This document shows positions 8,317 to 17,043 of a stretch of 64,000 nt of DNA, piece after piece. The position numbers and the translations under genes are program-made. This DNA is from an uncultured Bacteroidales bacterium (GTDB lineage: Bacteria; Bacteroidota; Bacteroidia; Bacteroidales; Paludibacteraceae), in assembly GCA_937915765.1 (NCBI GenBank), contig CALGHE010000080.1, forward strand, positions 62,001 through 126,000, given 5' to 3'. A model generated the notes under the pieces. That model did not search any database and had not been told where the DNA came from. It saw only the letters and a list, made by a program, of their open reading frames with translations. Each line of letters starts with the position of its first letter. The stretch's first letter is position 1.

Positions 8317-9723
8317 ATGATGGTTGGATTTTCTTTCAGACAACGTTTTTTGTATATCTCTGTGCTTGTCGTTATGGCTTTTGGGGCTTTTGACGCAAGG
8401 GCGGAGAAAACGGTTGTGTCTGGTGTTGCGAAAAGTTATGCCGGCAAGGAGCTCTCCCTTAAGTGTTATTCTGACCAGATTGTCTATACGGAGAGATTGT
8501 TGGCAAACTCAGTTGTCGATGAATTGGGCAATTTTACTTTTGTGGTCGATGTGGATTCGCCTGTGCAGGCTTTCGTGCCGATGGATGTGTGCCGAGGTTT
8601 TATATATCTTGAGCCGGGTGAGACTTATAAGATTTCATTGCCTGAATATGAAGAGAGAACTTTGCCGCAAAAACTTGACCCTTATTTTCAGCCTAAGGAC
8701 TTCTTGCTGTCAATTGAGGGTTTGAAAAAGGGCGACTTTAACTTTCAGATGATGGAGTTCGATGATGCTTTTGACTATTTCAGCATGAAGCATCTTGTGT
8801 ACGGGGCTAAAAAGGATTCTGTGCTGGCTTCAATTGAAAATATGCAGAATATTTTTCCAGACTTGACGAAGCCTTATCAGCGGGAGTTTATGGACTACAG
8901 GTTCCTGCTCTTAGAAAATCTTTCTGATATGTCGAAAGATAGCGTCTTGCTGCATTTTAACAAGATTGGGACGAATGTTTATAATTCTGCTTTTTGGGAC
9001 GCTTTTAATAATATTTTGAATGAGTTTATTGCTCAGACTGGAGGCTCTGAGGAGTTTTATATATTCAAGAAGATTGTGGAGGAGGAGAATGCGAAGATTC
9101 TTTTTGCAATGCTGCAAAACAGGTATGGAGTGTCTGATGTGAATCTTATGGAGTTGATGGCGATCAAGATTGTTGCGGACCTTGCTAATAATCCGATTTT
9201 CAATAAGGAGAATGTGTTTAATCTTCTGCACAATATGTACGGACTGCTGTCGAGCGAGGAGAACAGGAAACTGCTTATTGCGGTCGAAACGTTAGTCAGC
9301 TCTAATTTTATAGGAACGTACGCTTCTGATTTCGAGGCTTTTGACCATGAGGGAAAAGCAAGAAAATTGTCTGACCTGAAAGGAAAGTATGTATATATTA
9401 ACGCGTGCAATTCTAAGGTGGACAAGACTTTGAAGGATCTTAATGTGCTTATGAGATTTCATGATGCGTATAAGGATAATCTTGTGATTGTGAATCTGTT
9501 TTTGTATGATGAGGTTGAGGATCTGGCTCATTATCCTGCACATTTTAAGGCGAAGATGAAGTTTTGGCAGATGCCTAATCCTGATGCGTTCCGAAAGATT
9601 TATGGAGCTGTAAACGTTCCGTCTTATTTTCTTATCGACCCTGAGGGTAAGTTTTTGATGAATGGAGCTGAACCTAATGACGAGCTTAGGATTCTTTTAC
9701 AGCGTATTTTGCTAAAACAGTAG
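8317..9723 (+). CDS. Exported thioredoxin-fold protein lacking the CxxC motif
   Basis: About 469 residues from the ATG at 8317; the longer frame upstream starts with TTG inside ybeY and was rejected. A signal peptide (RFLYISVLVVMAFGAFDARAEK) leads into a beta-rich N-terminal part like the DUF4369-type domains that precede thioredoxins in Bacteroidetes. A helical middle follows, then from about residue 350 a TlpA/thioredoxin-like domain (ASDFEAFDHEGKARKLSDLK, VNVPSYFLIDPEGKF). Where the redox pair CxxC is expected, after YVYIN, the sequence is ACNSK, with one cysteine. It keeps the cis-Pro loop (VPSYF), so the fold is likely intact and the activity non-canonical. Its 3' end overlaps the convergent PorP-like gene by 12 bp. 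Confidence 0.8.
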   Translation: MMVGFSFRQRFLYISVLVVMAFGAFDARAEKTVVSGVAKSYAGKELSLKCYSDQIVYTERLLANSVVDELGNFTFVVDVDSPVQAFVPMDVCRGFIYLEPGETYKISLPEYEERTLPQKLDPYFQPKDFLLSIEGLKKGDFNFQMMEFDDAFDYFSMKHLVYGAKKDSVLASIENMQNIFPDLTKPYQREFMDYRFLLLENLSDMSKDSVLLHFNKIGTNVYNSAFWDAFNNILNEFIAQTGGSEEFYIFKKIVEEENAKILFAMLQNRYGVSDVNLMELMAIKIVADLANNPIFNKENVFNLLHNMYGLLSSEENRKLLIAVETLVSSNFIGTYASDFEAFDHEGKARKLSDLKGKYVYINACNSKVDKTLKDLNVLMRFHDAYKDNLVIVNLFLYDEVEDLAHYPAHFKAKMKFWQMPNPDAFRKIYGAVNVPSYFLIDPEGKFLMNGAEPNDELRILLQRILLKQ

Positions 9724-10620
9724 TCTGTCGTTGTCCCAGCTGGCTGGCGGCTCGTTTTTTACTGGTTGCCTGAATCCGAATATGAATTCGAAGGTTGAGG
9801 CTGTGTGCGACTTCCTTAGCGCGTTAGCGGCGTGTTCGTATGCTGCGCCTACGTACAAGTGACGGCTAAAGTTCACTTTTATATGAAATCCGATGTTTTT
9901 CTCCGCTCTGTAAGATAGTCCTGCAAATAGTTTTTCGTCTGACCCAAGTGTTGCGCTTATATCGGGTGCGTAGCCGGTAAATCGTTCTGTCTGCACGTTC
10001 CCTTCTATGTTCAGGGTGAGTTTTTTTGTGAGTTGCGCTTTATATCCTGAAGTTATATATCCGTGCGGTTTTGGAGTGTAAAAGTTCGATTTGAACTTGT
10101 TCAGGTTTGACACTGTTGCGCCAAAATAAAAGTTGTCGAGGCACAAGTAAAGTCCGGCTCTGAATGACAAGAAGCGGCAGTCTGGCGTTTGGCTCAGTGC
10201 GGATAAGTCGTGAACCTCCTCGTCAGACAAGTCTGAAATGTCCCATTTCATCGAGTTAAAAGAACTCCCGATGCCAAATGCAAGCAGGTTATTTCTTAAG
10301 CTGATGCCGTAAGAGAATATAAGTTCTGCCATGCTGTTTGTCTTTATGCCGCATTTCTCTTGATTTGCAATGGCTCCGATTGCAAGTCCTCCGGATCTTA
10401 TTTTGTAATGTCCTGAAAACAGAGTGTTTTGCGGATTGCCTTCCATGCCTCTCCATTGGTTGCAGTGCAGCAAAGTCAGATTCACTTCCTCCTTGGTTGC
10501 GCTGTATGCAACTTGCCGCAATTGAGGAACGAAAAGGTGCATTATTGTGTGAAATTCTTGCTGCGCTTTTGTGGCCGGGACAAGGCTGAGCAGCAGTGCA
10601 GATATAAAGAACCTCTTCAT
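9712..10620 (-). CDS. PorP/SprF-family outer-membrane protein (T9SS-associated)
   Basis: A 302-residue protein with a signal peptide (MKRFFISALLLSLVPATKAQ). After QEFHTIMHLFVPQLRQVAYS it has alternating hydrophobic strands typical of an outer-membrane beta-barrel. The features PDCRFLSFRAGLYL, YFGATVSNLN and LFAGLSYRAEKNIGFH match the PorP/SprF family. Family members sit next to large proteins that carry the type B sorting domain and are needed for their secretion or surface attachment. The adjoining upstream gene, one base away, encodes exactly such a cargo protein, so the two most likely form a pair. Confidence 0.85.
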   Translation of the reverse strand: MKRFFISALLLSLVPATKAQQEFHTIMHLFVPQLRQVAYSATKEEVNLTLLHCNQWRGMEGNPQNTLFSGHYKIRSGGLAIGAIANQEKCGIKTNSMAELIFSYGISLRNNLLAFGIGSSFNSMKWDISDLSDEEVHDLSALSQTPDCRFLSFRAGLYLCLDNFYFGATVSNLNKFKSNFYTPKPHGYITSGYKAQLTKKLTLNIEGNVQTERFTGYAPDISATLGSDEKLFAGLSYRAEKNIGFHIKVNFSRHLYVGAAYEHAANALRKSHTASTFEFIFGFRQPVKNEPPASWDNDRLLF

Positions 10621-10621
10621 G

Positions 10622-13066
10622 TTAGTAAAATATTTCGATGAAACCGCTCTTTTTTATATTTTCTTCACCGTAAAAAATATAAAAATAGGTTGAAGGCGGC
10701 AGTTTTCTGCCACTCTCAAATCTGTTATTGCTCATATTGACACCGTTCCATGTGTTTGCATAATTCTTTTGACGGAAAACAACGCTTCCCCATTTATTGA
10801 AAACAATCAGTTCATTTTCGGGATAGCTGTCAATATCATTAATTTCAAAAAAATCGTTTATTCCGTCGGAGTTTGGTGTTATTATTTTTTTCTGATAGGT
10901 GTCGTCAAAATCATAAGAAGGCTCATGTCTCTCTTTAGTTATAAGAATGGAAAACTTGCAAGTTTTGACAATATTGTCGGCATTGTCTTTTATGTGGTAT
11001 GTAAAATTGTACAGTCCGGGATTAAAAGTTTGATCTATGGAGTTTAGGTCTCCTTGCACATAGTACGTGCCGCAGTCTTTTGAGATAAGGATCTCTTCCA
11101 TGTAGAGCGTTGTGTCTTGCTGTCCGTCCTTCAGTTCCATAGATTTGTCTGTCGGGCAATTTAGAAAATGCACGTCAGTCGTGTCCTTAGCGGTGGCAGT
11201 GATTGCGCAAGAGTCGCTGCTTTCTTTGCAGTCATCTTCTGCAACGAACAGAAAAGTTGCCTTGTCACCGTCAGATAGTGTTGCTCCGTTCGGCTGTATG
11301 CGAGTGAACGTGCCATTCGTGGCGATTGGTGGGTTGGGCGAAAAATAGGCTTCGCAAGCGCCGTCTTCAATGTATATCGTGGTGTCTTTAGGACAGATGA
11401 TTTTAGGAGGTTCGGCAGTTTTAACCACATTTAGGTAATATGAGCAACTATCCATTTTAATCTTTTGAGAATCTGTAAGATAGAAAGTCAGAAGATGTTT
11501 TCCAACTTTATAATAAGCGGGAATGGAGTGTTTTGTCTCTATCGAGTAGTATCCGCAAATATCATCGAAGCCCGGTTGTGGCGGAGCAAAGTAGAAAGAG
11601 TCTCTTCCGCACTTTACATAGACTGTTGTGTCTTTCGGACAATTTGCGAAAATAGATTTGACAGAGTCGGTTTTAAATTTTATAGACAATTCAAATTCGT
11701 TTCTTTCTCCGCATTCAGAAAATGTAGTTAATTTAGTTTTGTAAATTGAATCTGGTTTAGGACAGCTGAATGTCTCGTTCTCAATCTGTACAGAGAGCAA
11801 ATGTTTATTGTCAGACACGAAGTCTGTGGCATTCAGACATATTTGAGGAGATTGAATGCAGATTGTTGAATCTGTCATAATTTGAGGGAGCGAGTCTTTT
11901 TTCATGGTGAATTTAATTGTCTGATATTCATTCATGTACAACTCAGTTTTGTAGTTTGCCATTTTAAAAACAGGGAAAACGGAAAGCTGATAATCTCCAG
12001 GAAGCAGGTTCTCTATTATAGTTGTTTTCTCGGAGCCTGAATATACGCATCTCCAGCTTGAATTTTCGATGGAATCGCACTTTTCTGCAGAATTGACTTC
12101 GTATTCTGTTCCGTTTTTCGGGAGGGCGACAGGTCCTTTGTCTGTAGATATAAACACAGCGAAAGAGTCGGCAGAAGGAAATGCTTCCCAATTTACGGAG
12201 AGTTTGCAGTCATCGTAAATATTAGTGATGTCATATACTAACGGCACAAACTCTATGGCAGTGGCGAGACTATCTCTGGAGAGCAGGGGAACGGGCAGAA
12301 CATTCCGTTCCTTAACCCACTCTTTCGTAAGATGGTTGTACCATCCGTAAACTTTGTACAAAACATTGTCTTTTGCAGAATTTGCGGGGAAAAACTTAGA
12401 ATCTTTGTCAAATAGAGAGCCATTTGGCAAAGTGTAGCCGTAAGTGCCTGATTTGGTGATAGTGTCGCCGTAAAAAAGAGCGTCGGAAGGTATGCTTGCG
12501 GCAGAAATATCGGAAGCCTTCAGGCAGAAAACCGCAATGCCGTCAGCATCGCCTCCGTTACCAAGAAATCCGAAGTTTTTAGCTCTTCGGCTACCAATGC
12601 CGCCGTCGCCAAGCATGCTGAGGCAGTCGAATTGCTTGACCCAGTTGAGGTCAGAAATATCCTCGCTGCCAGGTCCGTTCAGCACACTGTTTATTCCGCC
12701 TACATAGAGAGTTTCGCCACGATTAATAGAACCCGAATTAATCTCCATGGCGTATGTGCAAGTCAGTCCGGACACCCAGCCGTTTGTTTTTAAAGCGTTT
12801 CCGTTATTGCAAGTGATGATTGTGTGTGGCGTTTCGGTAAAGTCGATGCTGTCCAGCGCCATCAGCTGGATATATTCAAAATTGCCGTCGCTGCCTTTGG
12901 CATTTGGCAGGTAAGCGCTTATAAGTAACTGAGCCTTAGCGTCTGTAGAGATTAAAAACAGAGCCAAAACATTAGTTAAGATAAACAGACCGAATCGTAC
13001 CAGCCGTGACAATATGGCAAAGTCCGCCGCAAACGCCTTTGCCTTGCTAAAACAAACAATATTCAT
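10622..13066 (-). CDS. Large secreted protein with T9SS type B sorting domain (gliding motility-associated C-terminal domain)
   Basis: About 814 residues from the ATG at 13066; a further upstream frame start at 13135 is TTG. A long N-terminal signal region ends near FILTNVLALFLISTDAKAQ. An N-terminal lamin-tail-like part follows (residues about 50-250: LLISAYLPNAKG, DGIAVFCLKA), then several HYR/Ig-like modules with CPKDTTVYVKCGRD and CPKDTTIYIEDGAC. The last 80 residues are the type B sorting domain: ITPNSDGINDFFEIND, ELIVFNKWGSVVFRQ, TWNGV, PPSTYFYIFY. The cargo is therefore expected to leave through the type IX system. It is paired with the PorP/SprF-like gene downstream. Confidence 0.9.
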   Translation of the reverse strand: MNIVCFSKAKAFAADFAILSRLVRFGLFILTNVLALFLISTDAKAQLLISAYLPNAKGSDGNFEYIQLMALDSIDFTETPHTIITCNNGNALKTNGWVSGLTCTYAMEINSGSINRGETLYVGGINSVLNGPGSEDISDLNWVKQFDCLSMLGDGGIGSRRAKNFGFLGNGGDADGIAVFCLKASDISAASIPSDALFYGDTITKSGTYGYTLPNGSLFDKDSKFFPANSAKDNVLYKVYGWYNHLTKEWVKERNVLPVPLLSRDSLATAIEFVPLVYDITNIYDDCKLSVNWEAFPSADSFAVFISTDKGPVALPKNGTEYEVNSAEKCDSIENSSWRCVYSGSEKTTIIENLLPGDYQLSVFPVFKMANYKTELYMNEYQTIKFTMKKDSLPQIMTDSTICIQSPQICLNATDFVSDNKHLLSVQIENETFSCPKPDSIYKTKLTTFSECGERNEFELSIKFKTDSVKSIFANCPKDTTVYVKCGRDSFYFAPPQPGFDDICGYYSIETKHSIPAYYKVGKHLLTFYLTDSQKIKMDSCSYYLNVVKTAEPPKIICPKDTTIYIEDGACEAYFSPNPPIATNGTFTRIQPNGATLSDGDKATFLFVAEDDCKESSDSCAITATAKDTTDVHFLNCPTDKSMELKDGQQDTTLYMEEILISKDCGTYYVQGDLNSIDQTFNPGLYNFTYHIKDNADNIVKTCKFSILITKERHEPSYDFDDTYQKKIITPNSDGINDFFEINDIDSYPENELIVFNKWGSVVFRQKNYANTWNGVNMSNNRFESGRKLPPSTYFYIFYGEENIKKSGFIEIFY

Positions 13067-13303
13067 CTGAAAACGTAAAATTAAAAAACGCAGCAAAGAT
13101 AAAGCAATCTTGCATATAAAAAATATGGTCTGCAAAAAAGATGTACGAGGTCTATTTTTTTAAGATTTTTTAAGAAAGAAAACACTTATGAGTGAGAAAT
13201 CAAGATAAAATTGTAAAAATAATTTTTTTAGTTGGATTAAAATTGTAACTTCGCATTACAGATTTTAAATGTGAGGGTTTAGCCTGCTTTTTATGTCTGT
13301 TAG

Positions 13304-13471
13304 ATTAAGTTTAATGCTGACTTATATAATAGGGTAAATATTTTATGAGATTATTTTTTTCAACAATTCTGACGCTATTCGTCAGTGTTACTTCTTTTGC
13401 AGTGACTACAATTAACGTCCATGTCACCGACAAGGATGGGAATCCTGTGCCTAATGCGAAGGTTGAGGTGA
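13304..13471 (+). repeat. Duplicated leader and 5' end of the first type B cargo gene
   Basis: The 41 bp before the ATG and about the first 125 bp of the gene are nearly identical to 14668-14835; only a few single-base differences were seen. This shows a recent duplication that included the leader. Confidence 0.85.
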
Positions 13472-14607
13472 AGGGTGTTAATGCATGGGAAGAGGAGGAT
13501 TTTCTTGAAACTATAGGGGAGGATTTTCATAAATGTTTCGAGGAAAAGGGTTATGTATTCGATACATTAGAAGACTTCTTTCTTGTACCACTCTCTCCTG
13601 ATTTTGAGAGTGTTAAATCTGATGAAGTTGCTGAAGTTACAGTAAAAAAGGAGGTGCTCAACAAGCTTGAGACATGCGGGTATTTTGAAGATTTAGATAC
13701 TTGGGAGGAGCAGATGCGTAAATATGAGGGCAGATTCAAGTCGGAATATATAACAACAGTCAGAACAGATGCAAGTGGGTATGCACGCGTTGAGGTTGAC
13801 GGATATGAGGAATATCGCGTGGCAGTGTCAAATTCTGTACGTTTTTTTAAGGACGGGGCGGAAAATGTGAAGATGTCTGTTGTGACAGAGGCTGACGTTG
13901 TCAGAATGATTTTTGGAGAGTTTTTTGAAAGGTGTGTATTAATAGATGGAAGCGACTGGACACTTTATGTGGTGAAATCCAATCCTTATTTTGACATACG
14001 TAAGTCATTCCCCTACAATGACAGTTTGCTTCGACCGGAAGATATACTTAAATATTATCCGGAGATTCATGATATAAGAGTTTTGAGTAAAGATGCGTAC
14101 TCAGAACATTTTTTGAATCGATGGGCATGGACTTCTTGGGGTACAATTCCAGCCAAGGACAGATCTTTTTCTTTGTATCTGGAGCAGGGGGAGTATCAGT
14201 TTATTCTGTCTTCTGACGACGGCAGCATTGTTGTTGATGATGTTGACACAAGAACAGTGAGGTCTAATTATAGTGCAAAAACCGATTGGAGAAAGGACTC
14301 GGCAGGACGGTGGCTGCTTTATTTCTTTGTTGATATGAATTATGACTACAAAACCAAAACGCCACCAGACAACATTCAGATACCTACTGTCATAACCCCA
14401 TACACTCAGGACGGTTTGAACGATGACTTTTTGCCGGGCTACGAGGTGGAAATCTTCGATTATTACGGCAATTTTGTAAGTTCGTCGGCTAACGGCTGGG
14501 ACGGCCGCAAAGGCTCTGACTTAGCCCCTCCGGGCATCTACTTCTACAAAGTCAAGCTGAAGGACGGCAGAAAACGCAAAGGAACGGTTGAGGTGATAAA
14601 AATGTAA
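13345..14607 (+). CDS. Secreted T9SS type B cargo protein, paralogue 1
   Basis: A 420-residue protein with signal peptide LFFSTILTLFVSVTSFA and a carboxypeptidase-regulatory/Ig-like beta domain (TTINVHVTDKDGNPVPNAKV). The middle region is variable and unrecognised, containing SNPYFDIRKSFP and LKYYPEIHDIRV, which are shared with paralogue 3. The last about 75 residues are a type B sorting domain: ITPYTQDGLNDDFLPGYEVE, IFDYYGNFV, NGWDGR, PPGIYFYKVKLKDG. It is the first of three copies in tandem and is probably moved across the outer membrane by the T9SS. Its own function is unknown. Confidence 0.88.
   Translation: MRLFFSTILTLFVSVTSFAVTTINVHVTDKDGNPVPNAKVEVKGVNAWEEEDFLETIGEDFHKCFEEKGYVFDTLEDFFLVPLSPDFESVKSDEVAEVTVKKEVLNKLETCGYFEDLDTWEEQMRKYEGRFKSEYITTVRTDASGYARVEVDGYEEYRVAVSNSVRFFKDGAENVKMSVVTEADVVRMIFGEFFERCVLIDGSDWTLYVVKSNPYFDIRKSFPYNDSLLRPEDILKYYPEIHDIRVLSKDAYSEHFLNRWAWTSWGTIPAKDRSFSLYLEQGEYQFILSSDDGSIVVDDVDTRTVRSNYSAKTDWRKDSAGRWLLYFFVDMNYDYKTKTPPDNIQIPTVITPYTQDGLNDDFLPGYEVEIFDYYGNFVSSSANGWDGRKGSDLAPPGIYFYKVKLKDGRKRKGTVEVIKM
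14391..14607 (+). repeat. Sorting-domain repeat, copy 1 of 3
   Basis: 217 bp covering the type B sorting domain. It differs from the copies at 15653-15869 and 18069-18285 at only one to three visible positions, including at synonymous sites, while the central parts of the same genes have diverged strongly. Confidence 0.9.
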
Positions 14608-14631
14608 ATGGAAAATATTTTCGTCAAAATT

Positions 14632-14663
14632 TTTGTTTCTTATCAAAAAATGGGATATATTTG
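14632..14663 (+). promoter_or_regulatory. Bacteroidetes-type promoter for paralogue 2
   Basis: TTTG (14632-14635), a 20-bp spacer and TATATTTG (14656-14663) match the TTTG-N19-21-TAnnTTTG consensus. The start of transcription should be near 14670, at the edge of the duplicated leader. Confidence 0.65.
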
Positions 14664-14667
14664 TAAT

Positions 14668-14835
14668 ATTAAGTTTAATGCTGACTTATATAATAGGGTA
14701 AACATTTTATGAGATTATTTTTTTCAACAATTCTGACGCTATTCGTCAGTGTCACTTCTTTTGCAGTGACTACAATTAACGTCCATGTCACCGACAAGAA
14801 CGGGAATCCTGTGCCTAATGCGAAGGTGGAGGTGA
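14668..14835 (+). repeat. Duplicated leader and 5' end of the second type B cargo gene
   Basis: Near-identical counterpart of 13304-13471. Confidence 0.85.
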
Positions 14836-15869
14836 GTGGCGTTGTGCTTTTGTCTGAAGAAGAGTTTTTGAGGCAAATTGGACTAGAGAATTGCGTGGAG
14901 TGTGTTAAGAAAAACCAAAAAGAATTAGAGCATGTATTGAAATATGACAAAATCGGGAATTGGCAAGACTGCGGATATGATAATTATGAAGTATGGCGTA
15001 TGGGCATATCTGAGAGAGCTGGTCGTTACGAATATGACTATTTAGGGTCTTATATGACTGATGAAAATGGTTTTGCAAGAGTAGAGGCTGACGGATTTGA
15101 AGAATATCGCATTTCTGTTAATGGTGCGACAAGATATTTTATAGATGGTTTGAAAAATGTAAAAATGTCGGTGAAATCGGGAGAACAGCGATTGCAATTT
15201 TCAATATCAGATATATTTGGATTGATTGATAGTGTCAATATTGTCTATGTGGTTAAGAAAAATCCGTATCTTGACATAAGGAAGAAACTGCCAGAAAATA
15301 AAGGTCTTCTTAAATTTGAAGATGTTTTGAAATATTATCCGGAGGTGCAAAGTGTAAGATACTTTAAAAGAGAGGCTGTTGAATGCATTGCTTTTCTTTA
15401 TTCCACAATGGACGTTTCAGCCAGATATTATGTAGAGCGTAATTTGTTTTTTTATCTTGAATATGGAGAATATCAGTTAATTGTCGGTAGAGAAAATGGT
15501 GAGATCTATATTTCAGATTTTATTATCGGTTATGATGACGCTGTATGGATATGGATTGCAAATGGAGTACCATGGGAGAATTTTTTGGATTTGAGTTGGA
15601 GTCCAGATTATAAAACACTTCCACCACCGGACAACATTCAAATCCCTACCGTCATAACCCCATACACTCAGGATGGTTTGAACGATGACTTTTTGCCGGG
15701 CTACGAGGTGGAAATCTTCGATTATTACGGCAATTTTGTAAGTTCGTCGGCTAACGGCTGGGACGGCCGCAAAGGCTCTGACTTAGCCCCTCCGGGCATC
15801 TACTTCTACAAAGTCAAGCTGAAGGACGGCAGAAAACGCAAAGGAACGGTTGAGGTGATAAAAATGTAA
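14709..15869 (+). CDS. Secreted T9SS type B cargo protein, paralogue 2
   Basis: A 386-residue protein. The signal peptide and first beta domain are almost identical to paralogue 1 (TTINVHVTDKNGNPVPNAKV), the middle 240 residues are only distantly related (VVKKNPYLDIRKKLPENKGL, LKYYPEVQSVRYFK), and the sorting domain is again nearly identical. The mosaic of conserved ends and a changed middle suggests recombination of cargo modules between copies. It has its own promoter at 14632-14663. Confidence 0.88.
   Translation: MRLFFSTILTLFVSVTSFAVTTINVHVTDKNGNPVPNAKVEVSGVVLLSEEEFLRQIGLENCVECVKKNQKELEHVLKYDKIGNWQDCGYDNYEVWRMGISERAGRYEYDYLGSYMTDENGFARVEADGFEEYRISVNGATRYFIDGLKNVKMSVKSGEQRLQFSISDIFGLIDSVNIVYVVKKNPYLDIRKKLPENKGLLKFEDVLKYYPEVQSVRYFKREAVECIAFLYSTMDVSARYYVERNLFFYLEYGEYQLIVGRENGEIYISDFIIGYDDAVWIWIANGVPWENFLDLSWSPDYKTLPPPDNIQIPTVITPYTQDGLNDDFLPGYEVEIFDYYGNFVSSSANGWDGRKGSDLAPPGIYFYKVKLKDGRKRKGTVEVIKM
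15653..15869 (+). repeat. Sorting-domain repeat, copy 2 of 3
   Basis: See 14391-14607; this copy differs from copy 1 by one visible base. Confidence 0.9.
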
Positions 15870-16038
15870 AAAGAAAAAAATAAACAAAAAAGTGAATTAA
15901 TATTTTTTATTTCAAAAATAAATATGTAATTTCGCATCGTTGAAAGTTTATACGGCTTTATATCGATATTTTGCAAAGAAGTTTGTCTTGGATTGTTTTC
16001 TTGAATATTTCGGGGAAAAGTTTAACCAAACAACGTCT

Positions 16039-16064
16039 AAATTTTAAACACAAATTTTAAACAC
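16039..16064 (+). repeat. Two tandem copies of a 13-bp unit in the leader of the MABP-like lipoprotein gene
   Basis: AAATTTTAAACAC occurs twice head to tail, 36 bp before the ATG at 16100. The leader is long: a TAATTTCG box (15927-15934), similar to a -7 element, sits about 165 bp upstream. Confidence 0.6.
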
Positions 16065-16099
16065 AGTATTAATTATTTAAAAAACTTAAAATTAAAAAA

Positions 16100-16993
16100 A
16101 TGAAATCATTTAATTTGAAATGGGGAGGGGTAATTATGCTTTCCGCATTTATGTTTGTTTCGTGTGAAAAAGATGATGCATTGAATCAGGATGTGCAAAA
16201 CTTGAACAGCGAAAGCCAGTTGGATAAAGACATCCAGATTCTTCCGTTCTTCGAAGTCGCAAAGGGAGATTCTATCTCTAAGGATGTGTATAGAGAAAAG
16301 CCAGAATGGGCTGAAAATGAAGCGGAAGAGGCAGAATCTTCGTCTTATAATGACATTGCTTTATCCACATTAAGAAGTTATGTAAATAGTGAGGAAGGAG
16401 ATCCTGATGGATGTAAAGTGATAACAGACATACAAGCTCGTTCTTTTAAACACTCAGGTGATGCTCCTTCGACTTACATCAGTTGTCCTTCTTACCTTGG
16501 CACTTCTGTCAAATACAAAAAAATCAATTACGACGTGAACAAGGGTGCAGGAGGAAAGTATATATACTTGTATTATGCTTCGGAATTTAGGTCAAACACT
16601 ATGCTCTCAGGTAAATTTCCAGATGTAGCTTTGCGTGATGTTTATGCATTATCCCATAAAAAAGGAGGAGACCATACGTCTTATGTAAATAAGTTAAAGA
16701 TTTCGGAATACAGTTTTAATTGGAATTATTTCAAAATAGGGACAGATGGAAATCCACAGCTACCTGGATCTGGATACAAAGGCACAGGACGTCAAGTTGA
16801 TTTGAACGAAGGTGCTGGTGGAAAATACATCTACCTTTTTGGTTCTACAAAAAATAAAGCTTGGAATTATATAACGGGAATCGCAGTATCCAACAAGAAA
16901 ACTCTCAAAGGATACAGAAACGCTGGGTGCGACTTGAATGACGGAGCTGGAGGTAAATATATTTATTTACACACAAGCCACCGTCATCAATAA
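16100..16993 (+). CDS. Lipoprotein with MABP-like (beta-prism) repeats
   Basis: A 297-residue lipoprotein. The lipobox is LSAFMFVSC with Cys22, followed by EKDD, an acidic start typical of surface-exposed Bacteroidetes lipoproteins. Residues 30-115 are polar and unrecognised. The C-terminal part carries three copies of one motif: DVNKGAGGKYIYLYY (about 145), DLNEGAGGKYIYLF (about 234) and DLNDGAGGKYIYLH (about 278). D-L-N-x-G-A-G-G-x-x-I-Y-L is the hallmark of the MABP beta-prism repeat, known from MVB12, DENN-domain proteins and some bacterial MACPF toxins, where it binds lipid or glycan surfaces. The function here is unknown; a surface-binding role is an inference. It sits between two type B cargo genes and is followed by a terminator. 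Confidence 0.8.
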   Translation: MKSFNLKWGGVIMLSAFMFVSCEKDDALNQDVQNLNSESQLDKDIQILPFFEVAKGDSISKDVYREKPEWAENEAEEAESSSYNDIALSTLRSYVNSEEGDPDGCKVITDIQARSFKHSGDAPSTYISCPSYLGTSVKYKKINYDVNKGAGGKYIYLYYASEFRSNTMLSGKFPDVALRDVYALSHKKGGDHTSYVNKLKISEYSFNWNYFKIGTDGNPQLPGSGYKGTGRQVDLNEGAGGKYIYLFGSTKNKAWNYITGIAVSNKKTLKGYRNAGCDLNDGAGGKYIYLHTSHRHQ

Positions 16994-17002
16994 AAAAATA
17001 GC

Positions 17003-17029
17003 ATAGCATAGGGTTTTGCCCTATGCTAT
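17003..17029 (+). terminator. Hairpin terminator after the MABP-like lipoprotein
   Basis: An 11-bp stem (17003-17013 with 17019-17029) and loop TTTTG, in an AT-rich setting without a strong T tract. An ATG inside this hairpin at 17023 is in frame with the next gene but is unlikely to be its start. Confidence 0.7.
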
Positions 17030-17043
17030 TTAAACTAATTATT

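Noticed and set aside
13067..13135. N-terminal extension of the large type B cargo gene
   Set aside because: It begins at TTG and adds no domain; the first ATG is at 13066.
17023..17043. Upstream ATG for paralogue 3
   Set aside because: The ATG lies in the hairpin of the terminator after the lipoprotein gene; the next ATG at 17044 gives a good signal peptide.
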